A DNA stretch of 55,634 nucleotides from Bacteroidetes bacterium ADurb.Bin217 (GCA_002069975.1 MWCJ01000012.1:1-55634), one strand, 5' to 3'. Shown: positions 42,082 to 51,857, counted from the stretch's first letter. Numbers and translations are program-made. The notes: generated by a model from the sequence alone, not told the origin.

Positions 42082-44934
42082 ATGCGTTCTATACTGTTTT
42101 TTTTATTCATACTTGTTTGGTTTGTGTCGCATGCACAAAACCAAGAATTGTATTTACAAACTTTTACCAAACAACAAGGTGTTCCACAACATAAAATTAC
42201 TTCGATAACACAAGATGCGAATGGACGATTGTGGTTTGGTACTTCACATGGTGTATACACATTCGATGGCTATAATTTTATTGATATCAATAATTTTTCT
42301 CCCGTGAAATTATCGGAAATTCATTGTATGATGCAGGTTGCGGATACGGTTATGTTTGTTGGCACATCTATGGGGTTGTACAAGATTCATAATCATACGT
42401 ATACAACAACACCTATTCTTACACAAAAAAAAATTACCTCTATTATTCATGTAACCCCCAATACAATAGCTTTCTCCGGTATTGGTAGTCGAAATCTTTA
42501 CCGGTGTACTTTTGACCTAACAACACAATCATATTCAATAGATTCGACAGAATATCCTCACGAAATCACAAAAATATATAGAGATTCTAAACAACGGATG
42601 TGGTTACTCAATTCACCACATTCTATTACAATGCAGGATTCACGAGGAATTCACAACATAGCGCTCCCTTCTAATTCGCTTCAACTTTTACTCAGTGATA
42701 TTATCGAATATTCCAATTCTTTATTACTTGGCACTTCGCATGGTCTGTATATGTTTAATGAACTTGAACAACGCTTTGAATTATTTTCAATGGAAAAAAC
42801 TCGTTCCAGCGAACTCTTTATAACCGATTTCGAATTATCCAAAAACGGTAATCTTTATATTTCTACAGACAATCAAGGAATACTCATGTATACAAAACAT
42901 GGCACCATTGTCCCAATTATTCCTAATAATTCATCAATACATAATTCTGTTTTTACCATATACGAGGATTCATTAAAAAATCTTTGGTTAAGCACATTAG
43001 GTAACAATCTTCAGTATATTCGGTTTATTAAACAACCTATTGGGAATTATTGGAATACAAATTTAAGCAATCTGACAGAAAATTTGGTAAAAACCACCTA
43101 TCAAGATTCTTATTCAACACTTTGGATAGGTACTGATGGCGGAGGTATTTGCTATATTCCCAATTCTCCTACTCACACTACCGTTTATGAATTAGCCAAT
43201 TCTCCTAAAAAAATCATGACCTTTGAACAACAAGGAAATACCCTTTGGGTGGGTACATATGTAAACGGATTGTATGCAATAGATTTGAAAACAAAAAAAA
43301 TAATTCCCCACCCTATATATATTGGTAAAACTGCAATACAAAATATTTTTGATATTGAAATACTCGATGCACATACATTACTACTTGCAACCTTGGGTAC
43401 CGGATTGATACAATATGATATTTTCACAAAACAAGCTACCCATATACACACCATACCTTTTGGTAAAGAAACATTTCGAATTGATGCATTTTTGTCGAGT
43501 ATTTGTAAAGATAATTATGGAAATATATGGATTGGCGGATATGGTCAAGGTATTGTAGTATGTAATGCTCATATGGAAGCAATACAGATATTCAATGAAT
43601 TTACTCAAAATCAAACCATTACAAACGATAATGTGTACGACTTGAAATTAGATTCAAAAGGTCAGATGTGGATAGCAACCTGGCAAGGAATTACAAAAGT
43701 TAATACTCAATCATATACAATTACCCAATACCCTACTCAAAATTATCCGGCATTTTCTCAATGTTATTCAATGCAATGGAGCAAACAAACGCTATGGTTA
43801 GCTACCGCTGAAGGTTTGGTAAGTTTTGATACTTTAAGAAATACTACACAAACATATTCGGATAAACGAGGCATATATTCGCTTGCATCGCAATGCAATC
43901 ATATAACCTTAGTAGACAACACTTGGCTCGTAGCAAGTGGCAATAATGGTGTAAGCGTAATTCCTATAGAAAAATTATCGACTCTTGCAAAACCACAATT
44001 GCAGTTTCGAGCTATTACAATTATTCAACATGGTACCATAGTGCCACAAAGTTCGCATATCCAATTGCCTCACAACAACAATACTCTACGCATAGTATTT
44101 CCAATTATTGATTTTGTAAATAATTACGATATTGAATATTCATATACAATTACCGAAGAATCAAAAGACAAACAATATCTCGGTAGTTCCTATGAATTGC
44201 AGCTTACCAATATGTCACCGGGCACCTATACTATAACATTGTATGCTCGCTACAAACAACATAGCGAAAGCGAAACTTCGTATACCTTCACTATTACTAT
44301 TACACCACCATTTTGGCAAACATGGTGGTTTCAGTTGTGTATCGTGATTATTATGTGTATCACTATTTTTTATAGTATTCGCCTGCGTTTATATAGAATG
44401 AAAAAACAAGCATTTATTTTGGAACAAAAAGTAACAGAACGAACAAAAGAAATTTTGAGTCAAAAAGAAGAGTTACAAGTACAAACCGAAAAATTGCAAG
44501 AAATAAATGATGAATTGCTTCGTACGAATTCAGAACAATCAAAACTGTTCGAAATTTTGAGCAAAAAAGCTGAACCATTACAAACAGTGCTTCCGAAATC
44601 GCACGACGAAGAATTGCTTGAAAAAACTATGATATATATACATGAACATATTTCGAATCCAAATCTTTCAATTGAAGACATCAGCAATCATTTATGTATT
44701 ACAAAAATTCAATTGTATCGCAAAATAAAATCACTTACCGGACTTACACCAATTGATATTCTAAAAACTACGCGATTGAAAGTCGCAGAAGAAATGTTAC
44801 TGCAAAATAAATATTCAATTTCAGAAATTTGTTTTCATGTAGGTTTTACCGAACCAAAATATTTTAGTAAATGTTTTAAAGAACAGTATTCTGTATCGCC
44901 AAGCGATTTTTTAAAAAATAAGTTTATTCATTAA
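42082..44934 (+). CDS. Membrane propeller sensor joined to an AraC DNA-binding domain, without kinase or receiver
   Basis: This 950-residue protein has a signal peptide (about 1-18), then two Reg_prop beta-propellers (about 20-640; repeated LWFGTSHGVY, LWIGTDGGG, MWIATWQGI blocks), a Y_Y_Y domain (about 670-738) and one membrane helix (about 748-770). A coiled coil (about 775-845, with QKVTERTKEILSQKEELQ) and a C-terminal AraC/XylS helix-turn-helix pair (about 855-950: LSIEDISNHLCITKIQLYRK; SISEICFHVGFTEPKYFSK) complete it. Hybrid two-component systems place HisKA, ATPase and receiver domains between the helix and AraC. Here I see no H-box, N/G-box or receiver. So it is probably a one-component membrane transcription factor that senses a periplasmic glycan or peptide. 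Downstream is a GH9 enzyme gene. Confidence 0.85.
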   Translation: MRSILFFLFILVWFVSHAQNQELYLQTFTKQQGVPQHKITSITQDANGRLWFGTSHGVYTFDGYNFIDINNFSPVKLSEIHCMMQVADTVMFVGTSMGLYKIHNHTYTTTPILTQKKITSIIHVTPNTIAFSGIGSRNLYRCTFDLTTQSYSIDSTEYPHEITKIYRDSKQRMWLLNSPHSITMQDSRGIHNIALPSNSLQLLLSDIIEYSNSLLLGTSHGLYMFNELEQRFELFSMEKTRSSELFITDFELSKNGNLYISTDNQGILMYTKHGTIVPIIPNNSSIHNSVFTIYEDSLKNLWLSTLGNNLQYIRFIKQPIGNYWNTNLSNLTENLVKTTYQDSYSTLWIGTDGGGICYIPNSPTHTTVYELANSPKKIMTFEQQGNTLWVGTYVNGLYAIDLKTKKIIPHPIYIGKTAIQNIFDIEILDAHTLLLATLGTGLIQYDIFTKQATHIHTIPFGKETFRIDAFLSSICKDNYGNIWIGGYGQGIVVCNAHMEAIQIFNEFTQNQTITNDNVYDLKLDSKGQMWIATWQGITKVNTQSYTITQYPTQNYPAFSQCYSMQWSKQTLWLATAEGLVSFDTLRNTTQTYSDKRGIYSLASQCNHITLVDNTWLVASGNNGVSVIPIEKLSTLAKPQLQFRAITIIQHGTIVPQSSHIQLPHNNNTLRIVFPIIDFVNNYDIEYSYTITEESKDKQYLGSSYELQLTNMSPGTYTITLYARYKQHSESETSYTFTITITPPFWQTWWFQLCIVIIMCITIFYSIRLRLYRMKKQAFILEQKVTERTKEILSQKEELQVQTEKLQEINDELLRTNSEQSKLFEILSKKAEPLQTVLPKSHDEELLEKTMIYIHEHISNPNLSIEDISNHLCITKIQLYRKIKSLTGLTPIDILKTTRLKVAEEMLLQNKYSISEICFHVGFTEPKYFSKCFKEQYSVSPSDFLKNKFIH

Positions 44935-45021
44935 AAATCAATGATTTATATATTTTATTTTATTTTTTTTGATAAAAATGTATACCGTTTTTGATAGTTT
45001 ACTACACCATATGGTTGTAAA

Positions 45022-45037
45022 TAAATTTGTACGTTTG
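45022..45037 (+). promoter_or_regulatory. Two overlapping -7-like boxes before the GH9 gene
   Basis: TAAATTTG (45022-45029) runs into TACGTTTG (45030-45037), both perfect TAnnTTTG matches. No TTG is well spaced for either, as expected if an activator such as the AraC-type sensor is needed. The ATG at 45071 is 33 bases on. Confidence 0.45.
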
Positions 45038-45070
45038 TATATTGAGAGTTGAATATAATTTTTTAAAAAT

Positions 45071-48000
45071 ATGAAAACAATAAGTTACCTCCGAATCTTA
45101 CTCGTATTGAGTATATTGTATGTAAATCAAAGTGTATTTGCAACCAAATTAGTAGAAGTAAAAGTAGTTGACAAAGACCACATAATGCTTTATTTTATGG
45201 ATGGCGAGGTAACGTATCCCGAAAATTTAACACAACTAGGAACAAGAGCCTATACAAGTTCAACAAATGAAAATGATAATGCTTTAATAACGTATGGCAC
45301 TGCTCTAAATACTACAAATGCAGGTACAGTTGGCAATTGGTCAATAAAATCGACTGATGATGCTAATTTTGGTACTGCAGGCAAAGCTCCTACAAATGTA
45401 TACAGAAAATCAAAACTTTCGGGCGTTTCGCAAGAATCGTGGAATACGGGAACAAACGATTATAATTACGATTGGGCATACGAACATACCATATTTTTAA
45501 AATTACCATTTTCCATGGTACAAGGTAAAACATATACCATACAACTCAATGCCAATATAAATTCAGATGTAAACACCAAAACATTTACATACGATATTTT
45601 TAATTCTAAAACAGATGCTATTAAAATAAATATTGCCGGCTACCTATCGTCGCCAAGTATAAAATCTGCCGATGTCTATATGTGGATGGGCGATGGTGGT
45701 GCTCGTGATTATACAAGTTTACAAGGTAATACCGTATATATATATAATGTACAAACAGGAGTAAGTACTTCGGTAGGAACTTTATCGTTTTGGAAAGCAG
45801 CTGCATCTGAATTTTCAGACGGTCATCAAATGATTCGAAGTGCAGTATGGAAAGCAGATTTTACCGGATTTAATACTCCGGGAACCTATAGACTTGCGAT
45901 TGATGGAATTGGATGTAGCGAAGATTTTACCATAGCCGCCGACGCATATCTCAACCCTTTTAAAGTAAGCACATTAGGATTCTTCTACATGCGAATAGGC
46001 GAAGACGATAATGGCACTGGCCCCGTACCTCGTCGTCCATTATGGATACCAAATACCAGCCCTGCTACCTGTGAAGTAATTATTACTACCATGCATCCTT
46101 ACCATGCCAATTGGAGTACATTCTGTAGTGGCGACAAATGGGACTGTAAAGATGAATGGGCTACCTATGCTACTACACGCAAAAACCCGAATGCCTATGG
46201 AGGGCATAGTGATGCGTTAGACTGGGACAGACATTTAGGGCATGTGCCTATTATTTACGACATGTTGTTACCATATTTCTTAACAAATGGAGCAATTTCA
46301 GAAGATAACTTAGGAATACCCGAAAGTGGAAATGGCATACCCGATGTACTGGATGAAGCACGCAACGAAGTAGACTTTTGGCTTCGACTTCGCGATGGTA
46401 AAGGATATAGCCATGGGTTGAATAATCCAAACGGAACAAATAAACTGTACCAAGCAGCAAATACCGCAGTAGCTGCGTGGGCAAACGCGGCAAATGCGGC
46501 TATGCTTGCCAATTGTTTCCAAATAGCAGGCAATACAACATTGGCTAACCAATATCGCGATAGTGCAATAAATGCATACAACTACGCCAATGGACTTGCC
46601 GACCAGATGCTTACCAACAAAGTTGATAAATTTACCGGACGAGATTTTAAAGCAACTGCCGCCGCATTCTTATACAACATTACCGGAAATACCGCATACG
46701 AAACTATGCTGAATAGCTTGAGTACCTGCACAAGTACCACATCGGTAATTCACAATAGCAATCAAAACCAATTGTATGCTGTAGCCGGTTATTTATTTAC
46801 CAAACAGCCTCGCAACTATCCTACGCTCTACAACAATATGAAAGCTTCGCTTATAAACGAAGCAAAAAATATTGAAGCAAATTACACCACAACACGACCT
46901 TCGCGTCGAGCAAGTGACAATAACCAAGGGTGGTTTGTTACCGAAATGGTAATACAGCGTTCAATTGTTGCTCATGCTATATGCGATCTGGGTGCAGATA
47001 AAACATTATTTGAAAATGCATTACTACTCGAAGCCGATTGGTCGCTCGGACGAAATCCACTAAATATGATAATAATGACTACTTCCACAACTCCACTTGC
47101 GTCAAAAAAATCGGTAATAAGTGCATACACGAGTGGCTGGGCAGATGGTTCACCAGGTGTACATCCCGGACATACACCTTACATGAATATTTATGACTGG
47201 AGTCCCGGTGGTATGGCAATGGGAAATCCAACATGGATGACAACAAAAAATTATCCAACAACCAATTGGCCATATGGCGAAATGTATTACAATGTCCGCT
47301 ATTTTTATGCTGCCAACGAATTTACTCCACAACAAACCATGCGTGGAAAACAAGCATTGTATGGCTATTTGCATGGAATTAGTCCTGCTGCCACACAGGG
47401 TTGTGCTACACCAAATATTAGTGGCGTAAGCTCTATTTGCGGATTAACATCAACTGTTCTTCAAAGTGGGCTCACTGCAGGAAGTAAAACTTTTACATGG
47501 TACAAAGATGGAACTGTAATCTCTGGTCAAACATCACCATCGCTCACAATTACCCAAGCTGGTACATATCGAGTTTCGGTTGATAGTAATAGTTGTGTAA
47601 AAACCAGCGATAAAATTGTAAGTGGCTCACTGGTTTTGGAATTGGGCGAAAACAAAAATCTTTGTACCGTTACAGAATACACTCTTGATGCTCAAAATTC
47701 TACCATACCAAATGTTAGCTACCTGTGGAATACCGGGGCAACTACACGTACGATTACTGCAAACAAAGCAGGCACCTATTCGGTAACAGTGAGTGCACAG
47801 AATTGTCCAAATGTTCAAGACAATATTACCATAACTTCAAATTTATTGAATACTATCGGAGATACAATATGTAGTGCTGGACAAGTAAATTTATCAGTTA
47901 CCGGAACATCTACCTATGCATGGTATAATGTAGCAACGGGAGGAACATCGTTGAGTACACAAAAAACCTATAGTCCTACCATTTCAACAAACACAACCTA

Positions 48001-48970
48001 TTATGTACAAGAAAGCGGCGGATTTAGTGGTGGACTCGGTAAAGCGACCCAAGGTGCAGGTGACAAATGGAGCATGGGTAGTGGCTATGCCGATAGCGAC
48101 AAAATCAATAATGTTACCGTATTGCAAAGTCTTACCTTAGAAAGTGTTGCCGTGTATGTGGTAACCGCAGGAACCAATGTAACCATAAACATAAAACAAG
48201 GAGGATCTGTTGTACATACAAAAACTGTAAATGGATTAGCAACAGGAAAACAAACGATACCACTTAATTTCTTTTTAGCTCCCGGTAGTTATACCATAGA
48301 TTGCGACGGAACCAGCGGAGCTATATATTTCGAAGCTTCGGGTGGAACATTTCCATATTCGTATGCAGGATATATATCATTTACCTACAACGAAAGTTGG
48401 CAAAGCACCTGGTATGGATTCTTTTATGATTGGAAAATATTTGTAGGTTCGGCATGTGCACGCACACCGGTTCAAGCCATAATAGACCCGGCAAACAGTA
48501 AATGCTCTTCGGGGTATACACAAACTATTTCGCTGCAAACAGGTTGGAATTTAATTTCATACAATGTAATTCCTGCTGATTCTACAATTGCAACAATATT
48601 CAATGGTAAAGACGTGCAAGAAATAAAAAATGCAGATGGATTTTGGTCTAAAAATAATGTTTTACAATTACAATCTCTTACCAAAATTGTACCCGGCAAA
48701 GGATATTTAGTGAAAATGAATGCGGCTACTACCATTCAAATTACAGGAACTCCGTGTACGGACGTATTGCCATTTGCCCCTACAGGTTGGCAATTAATTG
48801 GATATCCATGTACGGGCATATTGCCAATCGCCCCTACACCTATAACTAATTATTTTAATGCAACAAACGCAATTATTATTAAAAATTTCGACGGATTTTG
48901 GGAACCAAACGGAGGGGCTAATTCAATTACGAATTTTGAACCGGGTAAAGGCTATTATTTGAAGAAATAA
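45071..48970 (+). CDS. Secreted multidomain GH9 family glycanase
   Basis: This 1299-residue secreted enzyme has a signal peptide (about 1-25), an N-terminal CelD_N-like Ig domain (about 180-295) and a GH9 catalytic domain (about 298-765). The catalytic base region is SDALDWDRH with Asp381 and Asp384, and the acid is Glu750 in AANEFTPQQ. HPGHTPYMN and similar loops match the family. Beyond it are three Ig-like or PKD-like modules (about 790-980), a beta-sandwich region (about 985-1130) and two copies of a short C-terminal module (about 1157-1299). GH9 enzymes mainly cut beta-1,4-glucan or related polymers. The active site shows DALD where DAGD is usual. No canonical type IX C-terminal signal is evident. 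It follows the propeller-AraC sensor gene, its likely controller. Confidence 0.85.
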   Translation: MKTISYLRILLVLSILYVNQSVFATKLVEVKVVDKDHIMLYFMDGEVTYPENLTQLGTRAYTSSTNENDNALITYGTALNTTNAGTVGNWSIKSTDDANFGTAGKAPTNVYRKSKLSGVSQESWNTGTNDYNYDWAYEHTIFLKLPFSMVQGKTYTIQLNANINSDVNTKTFTYDIFNSKTDAIKINIAGYLSSPSIKSADVYMWMGDGGARDYTSLQGNTVYIYNVQTGVSTSVGTLSFWKAAASEFSDGHQMIRSAVWKADFTGFNTPGTYRLAIDGIGCSEDFTIAADAYLNPFKVSTLGFFYMRIGEDDNGTGPVPRRPLWIPNTSPATCEVIITTMHPYHANWSTFCSGDKWDCKDEWATYATTRKNPNAYGGHSDALDWDRHLGHVPIIYDMLLPYFLTNGAISEDNLGIPESGNGIPDVLDEARNEVDFWLRLRDGKGYSHGLNNPNGTNKLYQAANTAVAAWANAANAAMLANCFQIAGNTTLANQYRDSAINAYNYANGLADQMLTNKVDKFTGRDFKATAAAFLYNITGNTAYETMLNSLSTCTSTTSVIHNSNQNQLYAVAGYLFTKQPRNYPTLYNNMKASLINEAKNIEANYTTTRPSRRASDNNQGWFVTEMVIQRSIVAHAICDLGADKTLFENALLLEADWSLGRNPLNMIIMTTSTTPLASKKSVISAYTSGWADGSPGVHPGHTPYMNIYDWSPGGMAMGNPTWMTTKNYPTTNWPYGEMYYNVRYFYAANEFTPQQTMRGKQALYGYLHGISPAATQGCATPNISGVSSICGLTSTVLQSGLTAGSKTFTWYKDGTVISGQTSPSLTITQAGTYRVSVDSNSCVKTSDKIVSGSLVLELGENKNLCTVTEYTLDAQNSTIPNVSYLWNTGATTRTITANKAGTYSVTVSAQNCPNVQDNITITSNLLNTIGDTICSAGQVNLSVTGTSTYAWYNVATGGTSLSTQKTYSPTISTNTTYYVQESGGFSGGLGKATQGAGDKWSMGSGYADSDKINNVTVLQSLTLESVAVYVVTAGTNVTINIKQGGSVVHTKTVNGLATGKQTIPLNFFLAPGSYTIDCDGTSGAIYFEASGGTFPYSYAGYISFTYNESWQSTWYGFFYDWKIFVGSACARTPVQAIIDPANSKCSSGYTQTISLQTGWNLISYNVIPADSTIATIFNGKDVQEIKNADGFWSKNNVLQLQSLTKIVPGKGYLVKMNAATTIQITGTPCTDVLPFAPTGWQLIGYPCTGILPIAPTPITNYFNATNAIIIKNFDGFWEPNGGANSITNFEPGKGYYLKK
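48539..48967 (+). repeat. Duplicated C-terminal module of the GH9 protein
   Basis: Two divergent copies of a ~65-70-residue module end the GH9 protein. Copy one runs TGWNLISYNVIP...IKNADGFW...PGKGYLVKM (48539 to about 48720). Copy two runs TGWQLIGYPC...IKNFDGFW...PGKGYYLKK (48782-48967). Copy two also contains a mini-repeat, PCTDVLPFAPT and PCTGILPIAPT, at the module junction. Confidence 0.75.
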
Positions 48971-48990
48971 TCACAAAAAACACATACAAA

Positions 48991-49026
48991 AAAGGGGCTT
49001 ATGCAACACATAAAGCCCCTTTTTTT
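48991..49026. terminator. Bidirectional rho-independent terminator
   Basis: AAAGGGGCTTATG (48991-49003) pairs with CATAAAGCCCCTTT (49009 onward) with one bulged A and a 5-base loop. It is flanked by A-rich sequence on one side and a T-run on the other, so it can serve both the GH9 gene and the convergent fabG gene. Confidence 0.85.
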
Positions 49027-49044
49027 ATTATTTTTAGGTATCTA

Positions 49045-49791
49045 TTACATTTCTAATCCACCACAAATGGGAATAACCTGTCCGGTAACATAATCAGACA
49101 ACTCTGAACCTAAGAAAACACAAACATTTGCTACATCTTCGGGTTTACCAGCTCTATTTAACGGAACTCGTTTTTTCCAATCTTCAATTACATTTTCAGG
49201 TAATTTTGCAGTCATTTCAGTCATTATAAAACCAGGAGCTATAGCATTACAACGAATATTACGTGACCCCAATTCTTTAGCGATTGATTTAGTAAACCCA
49301 ATCATTCCCGCTTTAGAAGCAGAATAATTTGCTTGCCCTGCATTACCGCCAATTCCCACAACAGAACTTACATTAATAATTGACCCTTTTCGGTTTTTCA
49401 ACATAATAGGCTGAACAGCTTTCGTTAAATTAAATGCAGATTTTAAATTTACATTTATTACCATATCCCATTGTTCTTCGGTCATACGCATAAGCAATGT
49501 ATCTTTAGTTATTCCGGCATTGTTAATTAAAATATCAATAGTTCCAAAATCTGCTAAAATTGCAGCCACGGCATCGTGCGATGAAGAAAAAGAACTTGCA
49601 TCGGAAGCATATCCTTTAGCTTTTACGCCAAAAGCTTCTAATTCTTTCACTAATGCTTGAGCATCATCATTTATAACTAAATCGGTAAAAGCTATATTGC
49701 AACCTTGTGCTGCATAACCTAATGCTATTGCTTTACCTATACCGCGTGAACCACCGGTTATAAGAGCTGTTTTTCCTTCGAGTAATTTCAT
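49045..49791 (-). CDS. fabG: 3-oxoacyl-ACP reductase
   Basis: FabG reduces 3-oxoacyl-ACP with NADPH in fatty acid synthesis. The 248-residue protein is a classical short-chain dehydrogenase: Rossmann TGGSRGIGKAIALGYA at about 12-27, NNAGITKDTLLMRM, the catalytic serine in INVSSVVGIGG, the YSASKAG tyrosine-lysine pair and the C-terminal ASNV-like cap ending CGGLEM. Length and the NNAGI...DTL...RM block fit FabG rather than other SDR enzymes. It has its own -7 box in the short spacer after the PorE-like gene, and a bidirectional terminator follows. Confidence 0.92.
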   Translation of the reverse strand: MKLLEGKTALITGGSRGIGKAIALGYAAQGCNIAFTDLVINDDAQALVKELEAFGVKAKGYASDASSFSSSHDAVAAILADFGTIDILINNAGITKDTLLMRMTEEQWDMVINVNLKSAFNLTKAVQPIMLKNRKGSIINVSSVVGIGGNAGQANYSASKAGMIGFTKSIAKELGSRNIRCNAIAPGFIMTEMTAKLPENVIEDWKKRVPLNRAGKPEDVANVCVFLGSELSDYVTGQVIPICGGLEM

Positions 49792-49817
49792 TGTTACTTT
49801 GTTTATAAATTATTGTG

Positions 49818-49825
49818 CAAATATA
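49818..49825 (-). promoter_or_regulatory. -7 box of fabG
   Basis: A perfect minus-strand TATATTTG (49825-49818) lies 26 bases upstream of the fabG start, in the 38-base spacer after the PorE-like gene. Confidence 0.55.
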
Positions 49826-49829
49826 AAAT

Positions 49830-51857
49830 TTATTTTTTATTACGTTTTTTTTGTCGTTCAAAGAATTCAGGTTTGGGAATATAGTCGGTACTTAAAATTT
49901 TAAGTTCAGTACGACGGTTTATTTGATTTGCCTTTTCTTGCGAATCTTTAGGTAATTGTAATATAAAATCTTGAGTTAATGAAGTACCTAATGTAAATAA
50001 TGGATCTAATTTAGCAAGTTCTTCGGTTACAGTAACCGGACGACTTTCGCCAAATCCTCGAGCTACAAGCCGTTCAGAATCATATCCTTGTTGAGTTAAA
50101 TAGTCAATAATAGCCTGAGCACGCTTTTTCGAAAGATTCATATTAGCAGTAGAATCGCCTACCATATCGGTATGTGCACCAATTTCGATAGTGATGTTTG
50201 GATTATCCTCCAATAATTTCGCAAGTTCTTCTAAAGCTTGTTTTGATGATTCATTTAGAGTCCATTTGCCAAAATCATAAAAAATATTTGGAATTTCTAC
50301 AGGCTTACTCATTGTAATAAGCTCCAAATTATGTTCGAAAGTAGTATTATCGTACACATTATTTGTTGTAAATTTTATTTTTTTCTTCAAAAACCCTTGA
50401 TAGGAACCAATAATAATATAATCGGTATACTGATGCAATTTAAAAGAATATGTTCCATCTTTTTTAGTTTGTGAGGTAATCAATGAACCATCACTTCCAA
50501 TAAGAGTTACATCGGCTTCGGTAATTGGTCGTTTATTCGAAGCATCGAGTAATTTTCCTTGAACTGCAATTTGCAATTCGGGTAACTCAAACGAATAAAT
50601 ATCATCTTCACCACGCCCCCCCTTACGATTTGAAGTAAATAATCCTATTTCTTTATTCCCTTGAAATACAATACCAAAATCGTCTTGCATAGAATTTATA
50701 GGAAATTGCATATTATATATTTCCCACTGAGCTTTCTCGTCTTTTACCGCTCTAAAAATATCGAGACCACCCATTCCCGGATGACCGTTAGAAGAAAAAT
50801 ACAAAACATTGGCAGAACGGATATAAGGGAACATTTCGTCGCCAGGAGTATTTATAGAAGAACCTAAATTGATAGGTTTACTCCATGGACTCGATTCAGA
50901 TAATCGCTGAACCTTCCAAATATCACTCCCTCCTTCTCCACCTTTCATTCTCGACGAAAAATAAAGTTCTAATCCATCTTCTGAAATTGAAGGATGCCCA
51001 ATTGAAATAGAATCTGCACTAATATCAATTTTTTCGCCCGCACTCCAACTTCCACCTTTGAGAGAACTAATATATATTTGACAACCAATATTTTTACCCA
51101 TTTCTTGTTTACACACAGTGCTATATAACGTAGTTCCATCGGGCGAAATACTTAAGGCACCATCATCAAATTCAGTATTAATAGTAGTATCCAAAATTTT
51201 AGTGGGAGGAGCCCAATTACCTTTACGGTCAAATCGGGTTTCGAAAATATCGGTATAATTCATACCCGACACTAAATTTATTGATTGTTTTACCCCTTCG
51301 AGCGAACGAGATGAAGTAAAATACACGGTAGAAAAATCTTTGGTTGTATAAATAGGCGAAAAATCATGCTCGCGAGAATTTATAGCCTTTACATTTTCTA
51401 CAATATAACGAGTAGGCTTTTCTGTCCACACTACAGCTAAACTACACGACTCTATAGCATTAGTGGCACGAATATCTTTTGGTTGAATTTTCTTATATGC
51501 ACGAAAAGCCTCTTCAGCCTCTTTCAGTTTTTCATTTTTCAGCAACATCATACCATACCAATACTGAGCTTCTTTTTCGCGAGTTTTTAATTTTATAGCT
51601 TTTCTATATGCAACTTCAGCTTTACGAGAATTATTAAGCATTCTATAACATTCGGCTACACGATATTGATATACTGATTGATTATATTTAGACTCTTCGG
51701 TTTCTAATAATTTTTCGTAATGTTCTAACGCCTTTGCATATTCTCCATTTTCAAATGTAGCATCGGCTTTACGCATAAGTCTTTTTTGCGACGAACACGA
51801 TACAGTTATCAAAACTGATAACAGTAGAATAATATATGTGAGTGTTTTTGTCTGCAT
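49830..51857 (-). CDS. PorE-like OmpA lipoprotein with TPR and propeller domains
   Basis: This 675-residue lipoprotein (lipobox at Cys21, LITVSCSS) has TPR repeats (about 25-140), a PD40/WD40-like propeller (about 170-420, with FSPIYTTKDFSTVYFTSSR and LSISPDGTTLYST), a CarboxypepD_reg-like Ig domain (about 428-500) and a C-terminal OmpA domain (about 520-650). The last shows FYDFGKWTLNESS, GAHTDMVGD and LSKKRAQAIIDYL, whose Asp and Arg bind peptidoglycan. This exact order is that of PorE, a peptidoglycan-linked component of the type IX secretion system in Porphyromonas, though many OmpA-family proteins of this plan exist in Bacteroidota. I therefore call it PorE-like rather than PorE. A -7 box precedes it. 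Confidence 0.8.
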   Translation of the reverse strand: MQTKTLTYIILLLSVLITVSCSSQKRLMRKADATFENGEYAKALEHYEKLLETEESKYNQSVYQYRVAECYRMLNNSRKAEVAYRKAIKLKTREKEAQYWYGMMLLKNEKLKEAEEAFRAYKKIQPKDIRATNAIESCSLAVVWTEKPTRYIVENVKAINSREHDFSPIYTTKDFSTVYFTSSRSLEGVKQSINLVSGMNYTDIFETRFDRKGNWAPPTKILDTTINTEFDDGALSISPDGTTLYSTVCKQEMGKNIGCQIYISSLKGGSWSAGEKIDISADSISIGHPSISEDGLELYFSSRMKGGEGGSDIWKVQRLSESSPWSKPINLGSSINTPGDEMFPYIRSANVLYFSSNGHPGMGGLDIFRAVKDEKAQWEIYNMQFPINSMQDDFGIVFQGNKEIGLFTSNRKGGRGEDDIYSFELPELQIAVQGKLLDASNKRPITEADVTLIGSDGSLITSQTKKDGTYSFKLHQYTDYIIIGSYQGFLKKKIKFTTNNVYDNTTFEHNLELITMSKPVEIPNIFYDFGKWTLNESSKQALEELAKLLEDNPNITIEIGAHTDMVGDSTANMNLSKKRAQAIIDYLTQQGYDSERLVARGFGESRPVTVTEELAKLDPLFTLGTSLTQDFILQLPKDSQEKANQINRRTELKILSTDYIPKPEFFERQKKRNKK

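Noticed and set aside
44400..44660. Histidine kinase H-box in the propeller-AraC protein
   Set aside because: The segment after the membrane helix is a coiled coil with no phospho-accepting histidine context and no downstream ATPase motifs.
46255..46581. 108-codon frame antisense to the GH9 domain
   Set aside because: Shadow of the GH9 reading frame; composition follows the other strand's codons.
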